From Diogma glabrata (lineage: Eukaryota; Arthropoda; Insecta; Diptera; Cylindrotomidae): 64,000 bases of DNA. The notes under the pieces are model-generated. The model ran no database searches, was not told where the DNA came from, and saw only the letters and a program-made list of their open reading frames with translations. Positions 35,827-46,525 of the stretch are shown here, piece after piece. How positions within the stretch are numbered: position 1 is the first letter of the stretch; every line of letters starts with the position of its first letter. Made by a program: the position numbers and the translations under genes. Location of the stretch: the NCBI GenBank assembly GCA_963693315.1, contig OY856188.1, positions 157,986,694-158,050,693 on the forward strand. Direction: 5' to 3'.

Positions 35827-37813
35827 AGACATACGATAAGTAAAAAATACGTAAATTTTAGAATTGCTCGATGGGTTTGGGAATTCGAGAGATACAATTA
35901 TAAAATTAAACACCGTAGTGGAGTACAAATGGGAAACGTAGATGCATTAAGCAGAAACCTAATTGTCGGAATGATAAATAAGTTAGATACGGTTAATTTA
36001 GTAGACTCCTTAGATATTGATTTTCAATTAAAACTTACGCAAAATAGGGACATAAATATTATGAACTTAAAAACACTTCTGGAAAATGGTATATCGCCAC
36101 CATATTAAATGCATATCGAGTAGTATATCGACGTAATAAAAATGATGAATTATTATTTTATGTACCAAAAGAAAAGGAGCAACAGCTCATAGGTTATATT
36201 CACGATAAAATAGGACATTTTAGCGTAGATAAATGTTATGAAAAAATTCGAAAACATTATTGGCTTCCGTGTATGAAAGAAAAAATAGAAACTTATGTTA
36301 AGAATTGTATCAAATGTATTATGTATTCCGCCCCTAATCGACTTAAAGAAAAGAACTTGTTTAGTATTCCGAAGAAACCTATACCATTTGATACTATTCA
36401 TATTGATCATTTCGGGCCATTACCATCCATTATTTCAAAAAGAAAACATATATTAGTAGTAATAGATGCTTTTACAAAATATGTTAAGTTATATTCAGTT
36501 ATGTCCACCAGTACAAAAGAAGTATGTGGTGCTTTAGAATTTAGATAAATACTTCGAATATTATAGTAGACCATCGCGAGTTATTTCCGATAGAGGTATC
36601 TGTTTCACATCTTCCGAATTTGCAACTTATGCAGAGCAAAATAATTTTAAACATGTAAAAACAGCAGTAGCCTCCCCTCAGGCATTGACTTGACCATTGT
36701 CAAGTTGAAAGGGCAAATTGCATAATTACAAATATGTTAGGAAAAATTACAGAACAATTGCAACATTCAGACTGGACAAAGAAACTTAAGGAAGAAGAAT
36801 ATGCTATTAATAATACGACACAGAAATCGACAGGGACGACACCTAGTAAGTTACTATTTGGTGTGAATCAACGAGGACCTAACATAGACTATCTTTTATG
36901 AGAATTTATGATAGATAAAAATGTAAAAAAAATTGACAGAGACCTAGCTAAATTAAGAAAAGTAGCTTCAGAAAAAATTGTTAAAAGTCAGGAATATAGT
37001 CAACAATGGGTTGAAATAAATTGTAAACCAGCCAAAACTTATGAAGTAGGCGATTTTGTAGTGATTCAGAATGTGGACACCTCAATAGGCTCTAATAAAA
37101 AATTTATTTCTAATTTCCGTGGCCCATATATTGTACATAAGAAATTACCAAATGACCGTTATGTTATTCAAGATATTGAAGGGTGTCAATTGACCCAACT
37201 TCCGTATGATGGTATTATAGAATCACGTCACATAAGATTATGGAAACGTAAGATTGTAACTACTGATGAAAACGACATAATAGATTTTTACTCACATGAA
37301 GAATCTGATTTCTTTGGTTTGATTCGTAAAAAATTTTTATATTTATTTGTGGCACTTGCATGTATGACAACATAAAATTAAAGCCTTCAGCCAAATATAG
37401 TCAAGTCAAGTATATTAAAGTGATTTAAAATTATTTCTGACATTTTCATATATATAAATTTTTGTTTTTGAACTTCTGCCCTCGGCTTCACCGCTTAGCT
37501 CATCCTTGCACTAAGCCGATCGAGCCAGTCGGCGTTGTCAGAATAGCCGAGTTGTTAATATATGAAATAATCTAACGAATATTTTAAACTTAAAATTAAG
37601 TATTACGAACGCACTCTATTCGTTTGACAGAAAACGAATTGACTGCTACACGATGTTTCTTTTTTTTGAAGAGAAGAAAAAAGAAAAAAGCATTCATTCA
37701 AAATTTTGGCGTGCAGCAATCCACTACCAAGATTATTAAATAAAAATAAAAATTATTAAATTTAATGAAAAAGTGTTTTGTTATCTTTAGTGGTATAATA
37801 TATTTAAGTGCCA

Positions 37814-37927
37814 ATAATTTAAAAAAATTTTTTGAATTGAAACGTTAACTTATTATCATTTTAAATGTTCACTTTTAGATATGTATTAACATTTAACCCA
37901 ATAAAATAAAAATTGAACTTGTTTTTT
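37814..37927. other. Short AT-rich gap between elements
   Basis: No gene or repeat recognised between the Gypsy-1 3' LTR and the next element. Confidence 0.5.
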
Positions 37928-40176
37928 AGGGTTCCGTTTTTTATACGGAACACTATTGGTGAGAGTAAAACGAGTTTTTCACATTATATCGATTATCTCG
38001 TAAACTAAAAATGCTATGGACTTGAAATTTGAGGTGCGTATAAAACTAATCTGCTCACATGAAATGACGGATACAAATAAAACTAAAGTGGTTTTCGTTT
38101 GGTTTACAGGGGTACGATGTGAGACCTTTGAGAAAATATATTTTTTTATAGATTCAAGTAGGGTATCATATGAAAGGGCTTCATTTCAGTATTCCTTAAA
38201 AATTTATTTTCGAATTTTACACCTCACCATTTTTTGTATAATTTGGAATAATGACGTTTTTTTCGTGTTTTCTTACCTCAATTAGCTCCGAACCTAACTG
38301 ATCGAAAATTTTCAAATGTATTTGGAATGATAGAAAAATTAGTACGTTTTTACTAAAAAATATAAAAGAGAGTCATATTCTTATACTTAGATTTATTAAG
38401 GGGGTGGATATGAGGAGGGGTAAAATCACTATTTAAAATGGGGTCAAGTGGGGTGTGATTTGAAAGAGGACTTTATTTAGAAAACATAGCAATATTTTTA
38501 GAATTTTGCGGTGCACAGTTTTTGAGTTATGGACAAAAAAGTGCAACTTTCAGACCGGTACCCACCCCCCTACGTTTCAACACTGATTGACAGAAAAATT
38601 TGTAAAAATTCACAGAGTTAGGAAATTCGGTAAATTTTGTATGAAAATTATAGCGAGGTCTCAAATAATTATATTTCAGTGTGTTTAGGGGACCGGTGTA
38701 AAGAGGGTAAAAAAAATTTTTGACCCAAACGAGTGGGGTGTCATTTGAAAGAGCACTTAATTTAAAATTTGTTGCAATTTTTTTTAGAATTTTGCGGTGT
38801 ACAGTTTTTGAGTTATGGACAAAAAAGTGAAAAATCCAGACCCCCCCCCCCCTACGTTTCGACACTGATTGACAGAAAATTTTGAAAAAATTCACAGAGC
38901 TAGGAAATTTAGTAAATTTTGTATGAAAATTATAGAGAGGTTTCAAATAATTATATTTCTGTGCGTTTAGGGGACCGGGGTAAAGAGGGTAAAAGAAAAT
39001 CTTTTTGGACCAAAGCGAGTGAGATGTCATTTAAAAGAGCACCTAATTTATAAATCATTGCAATTTTTTTTAGAAAATTATAGAGAGGTCTCAAATAATT
39101 ATATTTCTGTGTGTTTAAGGGACCGGTGTAAAGAGGGTAAAAAAAAATTTTTTGACCCAAGCGAGTGGGGTGTCATTTGAAAGAACACCTAATTTAGAAT
39201 TTGTTGCAATTTTTTTTAGAATTTTGCGGTGCACAGTTTTTGAGTTATGGACAAAAAAGTGCAAAATTCAGACCGTTCCCCCCCTACGATTCGACACTGA
39301 TTGACAGAAAAATTTGAAAAATTCACAGAGCTAGGAAATTCGGTAAATTTTGTATGAAAATTATAGAGAGGTTTCAAATAATTATATTTCTGTGCGTTTA
39401 GGGGACCGGGGTAAAGAGGGTAAAAGAAAATCTTTTTGGACCAAAGCGAGTGAGATGTCATTTAAAAGAGCACCTAATTTATAAATCATTGCAATTTTTT
39501 TTAGAATTTTGTGATGTAATGTTTTTGAGTTATTATCAAAAAAGCGCAAATTCAAGATCGTTTCGCTCCCTACGTTTCGACGATGATTGACAGAAAAATT
39601 TGAAAAAATTCGCACACAGGATAATTTGTAAATTTTGAATGAAAATCATAGCAAAGTCTCAAATAACTACATTTCTGTGTGTTTAGGGGATGGGTGTGGG
39701 GAGAGTAAAAAACCACTTTTGACCCAAGCGAATGGGGTGTCATATGAAGGAGCACTTAATTTAAGAAACATTACAACTTTTTTAGAACTTAGCGGTGCAC
39801 AGTTTTTGTGTTATTGAAAAAAAAAAATTTTAGTATGTAGCCTCTTTACCCCCCCTATATTTCAACACTTGATTGACCGAAAAAATAATCAAATTTAAAC
39901 CATTTACAAGCTGGTGAATCTTTCTTGAGTTACCATGAACATCTATGGATGAGATTTAACCTAATGTAACATTTTTTGAGTTATTTTTGATCAATGTGGA
40001 TTTGATTGTAATTTACTATTGACATTTACGATTAAACATTAATTATTTTGTTATGCGTCTATGGTCTGGAAATATAAGGACATTACAACACAACTTTTTG
40101 TCAATAGTTTTTGATATTGTGTTCTTTTACATTCACGGAACCCTTGACGAGCGATTTTTATTCGCACTTGTCTGAC
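37928..40176 (-). mobile_element. ~2.25-kb repeat element R285, copy 1
   Basis: Shares both ends with 53432-55216: left AGGGTTCCGTTTTTTATACG, right CACGGAACCCTTGACGAGC..TTCGCACTTGTCTGAC. Between the ends are tandem units of about 285 bp (anchors GTTTAGGGGACCGG at ~38685, 38967, 39395 and 39680, plus a partial at 39110). The left flank is T-rich, so on the minus strand it would end ACGGAACCCT followed by A, like a retroposed 3' end. Short frames on the minus strand (FFYPLY..GPLN..KYNYL) repeat with the units because 285 is a multiple of three. No known protein domain. Confidence 0.7.
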
Positions 40177-40235
40177 TTTTTCTTATATAAAACACCTTCA
40201 CTATAGAAATACTTTGTCTTATCACAAGTGACAAG

Positions 40236-40412
40236 GCTCTAGGCTGTCCGACGATCCTATGTGTATCGAAACGTCAGGCAAATACAAACAACCAATAAAT
40301 AATTTAAAATAAAAATTATTTCTACTAATGTTTTTTGTTTAACAAAAAGAAGAAAGCTAAAAATAACAACATTTGACCGAAAAGCCGCAAAAAGAAAACA
40401 ACTAATATCAAA
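40236..40412 (-). repeat. Dispersed repeat, inverted partner at 24887
   Basis: Reverse complement of 24887-25055 (AACGTCAGGCAAATACAAAC, GCCGCAAAAAG). It lies between the ~285-bp-repeat element and a hAT. Confidence 0.6.
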
Positions 40413-40441
40413 TATACGGTCGTTAAACAACAATATATTAT

Positions 40442-42671
40442 CAGTGGCGTAGCCAGAATTTTCCATTGGGGGGGGGGGTCTCAAGGATTATTTTATAAGA
40501 CTTAATAGTTTAACCCAATAAACCAATTAATTAGTTTTATTAATAATTTATTACAATAATATATACTTCTTTTAATGTTTCCTTAATTTTAATTTTTTTA
40601 ATTAATGATTTTTTAAAAAATAGATTAATGATTATTTTCAACTATCTTAAATTATTTTACATTAAATAATTAATTTTAAAGAAAAAGATTTCTACCTTGT
40701 AAACTATGTAAAATCTAAATCTATTTGTAAAATTTAAAGACGCAAGAACACAACTTCTCTCTTCAAATTGAAATTAACACTGAGCAATAAAAGTTTGGAG
40801 TAACGAAAAAAAAGTAGCTGATTCGTTCAAATAAGTAATTTAGAATAAAAAGAGTACCAGTACGTCTATGCCTGCATTTCCCTGGGAATTGGGAACTGAG
40901 AAAAAAGTGCAATAAATGAAATAAAGGAAATTTTCTAATACGAAATTGTTATTTTTGCAATTCCGAATCACAATTCAACGTATTTCGATATTGTCAACAA
41001 TATCAAAAAGTGGGTTTTTCCGCACTGTTTTATTTTTACACACAGTTTTATTTTTTCGCACTGTTTCATAGAAAATTGTCTCAATGCTAAGTTGAAAATA
41101 GAAATGTTTACTTATATTTTAATATGAATGTTGATTGTAAAAAATTTGGTTGCAGAATAATTTTGTTTGTGTTTTCGGAATTGCAAAAAACGTTGTGTGC
41201 AACTCGTTGCACAAATTGATTTTTTCCGCACGCGTCGTAAATTCGTCCAACGAGGCGAAGCCGCAACTAGATACACAAAGTACTATTCCCGCGGCACGGA
41301 ATACTAGTTATGAAAAAATTGCTGTAATTTAATTCTCCATTCCTATTTCACGATGTACAGGAATAGGACTACAGATGTTCTCATAAAGAAAGAATAATAG
41401 ACAAAATAGTAGACCAGTGGGCATAAATAAAAGACGCCAGAGTAGTACATTATGAAGCTAGGACGTAAAGCTAAAGATTTTGGACGTATGTGGAGTTTGC
41501 AAATCGAGGCGCCAGCCGAGATTTGCATCCACATTAAGTCCAAAATAGCTTACGTCCGTGCATCATATACTATTTTTTATTCGCCGCAAGCAACACATTT
41601 AAAAGAAAAAATGTTTATTCTAAATTAAAATTATAAATTTGCATAAATTTTGAAATAAAAATATGTGGAACAAGTTACCTTTGACATAATGTTTGTTATT
41701 TTTTCCAAATTATTGTATCACTATTTTTTTTTATTTAGCGTATGGTTTTTTTTTGTGACACATTAAAAATTAAACTTAAAATAGGAAGACTCTTCTATGA
41801 AATCTACCTAAAACAAAACATGGATACACATTAAATGAACTTACAATCGATTTGATTGTGCGTCTTTTAGTAAAAAAGTAAAAAGTAAAATATTTGAACA
41901 TTGGGCAGTACATTTGAACATTAGATGTTTACATCGAGCGAGTCTATACATGCTACTACATCGGGAGCTGCCAAATGGATGTCTGAGATGTCGCCATTGT
42001 ACCGTTGAATTGGATACACAGTTGCAATGTGTTTTATGGTTTGTTGTGGAGCGCCGCAGTTACACTCAGGGGACTCTGAAATGCCCCACTTGTAGAAAGA
42101 ATCAGCACAACGTCCATGATTCGTTCTTATTCGGTTTAGTGTAGTCCAGGTATGACGTGGCAGATCGAAACCAGGTTGGGTAGAAGTCGGGTTAGTAATA
42201 GAAAGGCCAGTTTTGTTGTAATGATGCCAGGAGGTGTCCCAGGCATCCTTGACTTCAATCTCGACAACTAGTGTGGTCACCGTAATATTCGTGCAAGGGT
42301 AACGTGATGTTGTTGGTTACCTTTTTATGTTCACGCATGAGAGCATGCGAGCGTCTGAGTGCAGGTGGAGCAATATTGCTTAACACAGGGGCCAAGGAAA
42401 AGGGGTGGATCTGATAACACCACTTATAGTACGCATCGTGGCATGCAGCTGGCAGTCATCTTTTTGAGTATGTGTGCTAGTGAGTATGTGTGCTATCACT
42501 ATGACAACATAGTGGGGGGTGGAAAAGAAAGCAACTGTTCAATTCATTCGTAAGATACCAGGGAAAAAAATCTTAATATTAGAGCAATTCTAGATTACAG
42601 AAGCTTTAAAATTTCAATAGGGGGGGGGGGGCGGGTAAAACCGGTTAAACCCGTATGTCGCTACGCCACTG
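40442..42671. mobile_element. Non-autonomous hAT-like transposon with 8-bp duplication
   Basis: Ends read CAGTGGCGTAGCCA and, inverted, CTACGCCACTG. An exact 8-bp target duplication TATATTAT lies at 40434-40441 and 42672-42679. The end sequence and 8-bp duplication fit the hAT superfamily. Poly-G blocks lie just inside both ends (40470 and 42620). No hAT transposase is present; a LINE fragment lies inside. Confidence 0.88.
41921..42280 (-). pseudogene. LINE C-terminal fragment inside the hAT
   Basis: The open frame ends LPRHTWTTLNRIRTNHGRC, CNCGAPQQTIKHI, a C-terminal Cys-His motif typical of LINE ORF2 tails (CR1/RTE-like). Nothing upstream of it (no RT) is present. It is either captured by the hAT or inserted in it; no A tail or target duplication is seen. 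Confidence 0.65.
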
Positions 42672-42863
42672 TATATTATACAATAGATACTGTCGAATGG
42701 CCTCAATCTACTTAGTTGTTGTTGTCGTAATTCCATATTGTAATTCCTACTACACTTTTAGTATACTTTTCTTTAACAAATAAAACGATCAAGTTTACTA
42801 TGAATACACGATCTGCTATTAGTGCAGTTTATTATTTAATTTAATAAGTTTAAATTCTATTAC

Positions 42864-43130
42864 CTGTTTCCAATAGTTTTCATCATGCAAATAAACTCCT
42901 AACGATTCCATTTCAAGGCAAATTGTTGCCCATAATTTGGGAGAATCACAAGCGATTTCTAAATGATCTAGCATGCATGATAGTTGAACATTTGTAGGTT
43001 CGTCCTGTAACAAATAATCAAATTTTTCAACAAAAGTTTAGATATTTAAAACCTATCATATACCGATTTATCATTTTGTAATAGATTCAATAGTTCCAAC
43101 TCCTCAGCAGTAAACTTTACAGGTTTTCTT
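42864..43130 (-). CDS. Upstream exons of the zinc-finger gene: SANT/zeste-like domain
   Basis: Two exons, 43064-43130 (67 nt) and 42864-43004 (141 nt), have AG acceptors and GT donors. They join in phase 0 (KS to DEPTN), and the second ends in CAG at phase 0, matching the GCC start of the exon at 23596. The joined peptide (KFTAEELELLNLLQND, SPKLWATICLEM, ENYWKQ then [13 protein letters not shown]) has spaced Trp residues and Lys/Arg-rich helices like MADF/Myb-SANT (zeste-type) DNA-binding domains; that is inference from pattern. The first codon is incomplete, so at least one more exon lies upstream, perhaps outside the window. The implied intron is ~19.3 kb and filled with transposons. The link rests on phase, splice sites and sense, not on transcripts. 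Confidence 0.65.
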
Positions 43131-43229
43131 CTAAAATATTTAAATATTTTTTAAAATTAGAATGCTGCGCTGCCTTGATTGTGTCTTATTTAGCAAAACT
43201 CATATTTTTTTAAATTGTTACTTTAGTTT

Positions 43230-44083
43230 GTTGTTCACGGAAGGCTTTGCTTCAAATTTGACAGTTTTAGAAACTCTTAAAGAAATACCCCAGATCCAGT
43301 CTTCAGGAGTTAATATGAAACAATTACATTTCAAACCCAAAATTGTCGAATAACTTTTAAGGGGGTTAAACAACAACAAAGCCTCTGGTTTGGACAACAT
43401 TCCGCCTGTTATTCTCAAAACATTTTCAAAAGAATTTGCACTAACTTTCACTAAAATATTCTATAAATCTGGTATTTTTCCATCCTGCTGGAAGTTGACC
43501 AAGGTGCAGCCTGTCCCAAAAAAAGGAACGAAATGTGATATTTCAAATAATAGACCAATAGCCTGACTCCCAAGTCCTGCCTAAAATATTAATTCACATA
43601 TATCCAAATTTTTGGAAGACAACGATTTGATATCTGACAGCCAATACGGTTTTAGAAACAAAAGATCAACAACCGATTTATTGAACTATGTACTTGATAA
43701 AGGTGGTGAAACGTACGTTATCGCATTAGACATCTCAAAAGCATTTGATCGAATCTGGCATGCCAACTTGATCAACAAGCTCGTTGCGTACGGTTTTCAT
43801 CCCGCAGTCGTGAATTTGATTCAAAATTTTCTGTCTAACCGATACATCTCGGTATCTATAGAAGTTTTTCTTCTGAGTCTAAATTAATTAACGCTGGTTT
43901 ACCCCAATTCTCAATTATCTTCCACTATATTTTTAATCTATATCAACGAACTGTTGAAAATCACCAGTAACCCAATAAATAGTTCTTCAGATGATAGTAC
44001 ACTGCACAAGTCATTCGTCCCCCTATCTTCAAAGGATAAAATGCATGAACGAATAAATCCCGTCCGGAGAGACGAAATGTAGT
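43230..44083 (+). pseudogene. J1-family LINE fragment, RT region
   Basis: It aligns with J1 from about the end of the endonuclease linker (VLETLKEIPQIQSSGVNM) through SQYGFRNKRSTTDLLNYV, ALDISKAFDRIWHANL and the FADD region, where the motif has lost its first residues (SSDDSTL), to MHERINP. Frameshifts occur near 43350, 43470, 43560 and 43860. Truncated at both ends. It begins only ~100 bp from a host exon at 43130. Confidence 0.85.
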
Positions 44084-44384
44084 GAAATTTATTTTGTATA
44101 ACATTACTATATCAAGATGTAGAGCCAATTATTTGATTAGCGGAACCAAGTTATGATGTGAAACCGGTTTAACTTCAATTGTAATGCGATTTGATACACT
44201 ATGTGAGCATCACTATTTATGTTAATATTAAAAGTCTCGAACACTTGTTAATAATTTGTTTCATTTATTTGATCACCAGGTTTACACAGATGTTCGTATT
44301 TACATATATAGTTTTATAGGCACTTAGGTTACTAAATTAAACTGGCCAACTGGTTGTTGATTAATTGTAACAACTGATTGTTTC

Positions 44385-44615
44385 GTTAACTGAATAACTT
44401 GTTAATTGATTACTTGCAATAACTTATAGATTCAATAATTTACGAACTTATTGATTGATTAACTGTTATACTTGTTAACTGAATAACTTTTTAATTGATT
44501 ATTTGCTATAATTTATAGATTAATTAATTTACGAACTTATTAATTGAAGAACTGTTATAATTTTTAACTGAATAACTTTTTAATTGATTGTTTGCTATAA
44601 CTTACATATTAATTT
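44385..44615. repeat. ~89-bp tandem repeat, about 2.6 copies
   Basis: AACTGAATAACTT recurs at 44388, 44477 and 44566 with shared TTTACGAACTTATT blocks. The array resumes after the mini LINE (45292-45328), so the LINE and T1 copy inserted into it. From 44084 to 44384 nothing else is seen. Confidence 0.75.
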
Positions 44616-45291
44616 GTGGAGGGATCAGTTTTTATTAATTTGTTAATTTTTTTCTATTTTTTGATCCACGGGTGTGACAACCCCGCGTACTCCAGTCCCT
44701 GCTATTGGCATATGAGTTAACGTGAGATATCACATACCACTGGCAATAGCAGTGAGATATCACTAGCCAAGGTGATATCTTAGGCGTGCTGGCGGATGAA
44801 CTGTATTCAGTCAACGGTAGCACTCTCAATCTTAGCTAATGAATATTCCTTGATGCTGGAATGCTGTAGCTTGCTCGAAGAAACGAGCCTCCATATAACT
44901 ATATATCTGAGCTTTAATCATTGAAAAATATACTGCGTTCCATAATCAAGGATTATGCCATGAGCTGGACTATTGGCAAACCAATTTTAGTTTTGTTCCT
45001 GCAAATTTTTAAAACAAATATGCTTTTTACCTCTTATTTTATTTTTATTTTCTTATCCTATCACGAAATATTGGCCTATGTCATATTTTATATGTGATAG
45101 GATTTATGGTTTAGTTATCCATTATTTAACAAAAAAATATTAAAAAAAAAACAAAAAAACAGATTTGCGTCCATTAACATCCTTAGAACGCATGTTGTTG
45201 TGGGACCTTGGTCTTAAAAGGTTTTTATGTGTTGTTGTGACACATATTGTAATGCCTACTACACATCACATTTTATTTAAAAAAAAAAAAA
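44616..45291 (+). mobile_element. Mini-J1: internally deleted LINE (5' UTR joined to 3' UTR)
   Basis: 44616-~45163 aligns with the J1 5' UTR (in reverse, 19756-20287), including GGAGGGATC at the start and the stem blocks. ~45164-45278 aligns with the last ~30 nt of the J1 coding region and its 3' UTR (GTTGTTGTGGGACC, GGTCTTAAAAGG, GTGACACATATT), ending in an A tail. All the rest of the ORF is absent. An 8-bp duplication ATTAATTT flanks it (44608-44615, 45292-45299). It is a genuine retroposed copy of a deleted transcript or a SINE-like non-autonomous family, relying on J1-type RT. Confidence 0.88.
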
Positions 45292-45328
45292 ATTAATTTA
45301 CCTTATTGATTGCATAACTGTTATAATT

Positions 45329-46103
45329 GGGCTATTATTTTGAAAACGTACATCGAAAAAAAATCGAATATTTTTAAAAAATCTGAAATTTTGATATATT
45401 ATTGGAATTGACGAAAGAAAAAAAGTTATTTCTGGTATTATTTTTTGAGTACTCTGAATCGGAGTTATGCGCGGTTGAATTTTTGAGGCTTTTTCACGTA
45501 GTTTTGGTAACGGTGTCAATGTTTTGTTACTAGATCCCATAAATTTCATGCGATTTACTTATATTTTTGCAAATAAAGAGAAAAATGGTTGAATAATTGA
45601 AATGTGTAAGTTGGAAATTAATAATTTTTTCTTTTCCGCTAGGTGGCGAGTTTGGTTTACTTCAAGTTCATATCTCAAAAATCGTCATTTTTTTATTCTT
45701 TATTTTCAAAAAATTTTAAAGTTTACGTTACATCAAATTAATTATGCTTTACTAAATGTGAATCTAAGATATTGAAAATTTTATATTTTAACATCTGTAC
45801 TAAATTTGAAACATATTCTGTGCGTTACTCATTGAGAAACAGGTTTTTATTGAGAATAAAGATTGGAGATTCCAACGATCGAAGATTGTGATTTACTTTC
45901 AACATCTTAACACTAACATAAGCATGAGACTATTATTAATAAAATTTTTTTCCATAAAAATCATAATTTTAATAATTAACAATAATAATATTACAAACAA
46001 ATACATAAAAATATTAATTTATATACTTTTGAAATATTTCTGATTATCGAAGAAGGAAAACACTTTGCCAATTATTTTATCGACTGTAGTGTTATCTGGT
46101 AAA
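45329..46103 (-). mobile_element. T1 fragment, terminal repeat and transposase tail
   Basis: It starts GGGCTATTATTTTGAAAACG as T1 does, follows the left arm without the MITE, and continues through ~46103, matching T1 around 27420-27780 (TGTTATCTGGTAAAA). It ends abruptly at a different repeat. This copy lacks the minisatellite MITE, confirming that the latter is an insertion in copy 1. Confidence 0.85.
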
Positions 46104-46129
46104 AACCCAAGCAGAGTTTGTCAGACTAT

Positions 46130-46440
46130 GAAATACGGCCAAGCACTGGTACGTGGCTATTGTTATTGGGCCAGCACTAGAACCATTCATCGGCCGATCT
46201 ATAATTTACAGAAAAGATCCAGTATACAGTTACCGTTGAATGGCCAAGCATTGGCCTTAACAGTACTTGGCTATTTTTATTCGACCATTACTGGAACCAT
46301 AAATCGGCCGAGCTACGGTTTATAGAAAATAGCCAGTACACTTTACTTTATATGGTCTATTAATGGCTTGTTAATGTTTAGCATTAATTGGATATTGTTA
46401 TTGGGCCAGTACTGCAACCATAAATTTCCCGATCTATGTC
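46130..46440. repeat. ~115-120-bp tandem repeat, three diverged units
   Basis: GGCTATTGTTATTGGGCC-like blocks at 46155, 46269 and 46390, each followed by a C(A/T)GCAC-ACC block and a cggccga(g/t)ct block. A related degenerate piece is at 49640-49700, beyond the LINE. Confidence 0.65.
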
Positions 46441-46525
46441 ATTCGGTTAAATACACTAGAGTAATATTCATTTTAGAAATAAAGAGTTTGAAAAATTTTA
46501 CCTATAGTTTAGTTATCGTTTCTCA

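Larger units (their letters stand above)
32680..37375 (+). pseudogene. Gypsy-1 pol: protease, RT, RNase H, integrase (broken)
   Basis: The protease site reads FNTGS, with Asn where the catalytic Asp should be. RT is open to 33930 and includes RMCVDYRPLNKVT, VDLKSGFHQVKV, MPFGLKNGPS and YLDDILIA. The connection and RNase H follow in other frames (YLGFKYHP, LHTDASKIGFGATL) up to 34540. A mariner spans 34541-35826; RNase H resumes at ~35830 (RIARW, HRSGVQMGNVDALS). Integrase follows: zinc-binding IGHFSVDKCY..CIKC and IDHFGPLP, VVIDAFTKYVKLY, then breaks and a C-terminal part at 36908-37375. The protease mutation alone would inactivate it. Confidence 0.82.
30862..37813 (+). mobile_element. Gypsy-1: decayed Ty3/gypsy retrotransposon
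   Basis: The 3' LTR 37553-37813 shares its first 92 bp (TGTTAA..GAATTGAC) and last ~22 bp (TAATATATT..AGTG(T/C)CA) with the 5' LTR 30862-31083. In the 5' LTR the middle ~145 bp is replaced by a 110-bp palindromic element. Order inside is gag, CCHC, protease, RT, RNase H (split by a mariner), integrase, and a chromodomain-less tail. After the 5' LTR, CAGAAGTGGGAT resembles a tRNA-Leu-type primer site but is offset. Many frameshifts. No clear polypurine tract or target duplication. Confidence 0.8.

Noticed and set aside
38527..39755. Series of overlapping minus-strand frames with repeated peptides
   Set aside because: They repeat with the ~285-bp units; the unit length is a multiple of three. 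No domain or start context supports a gene.
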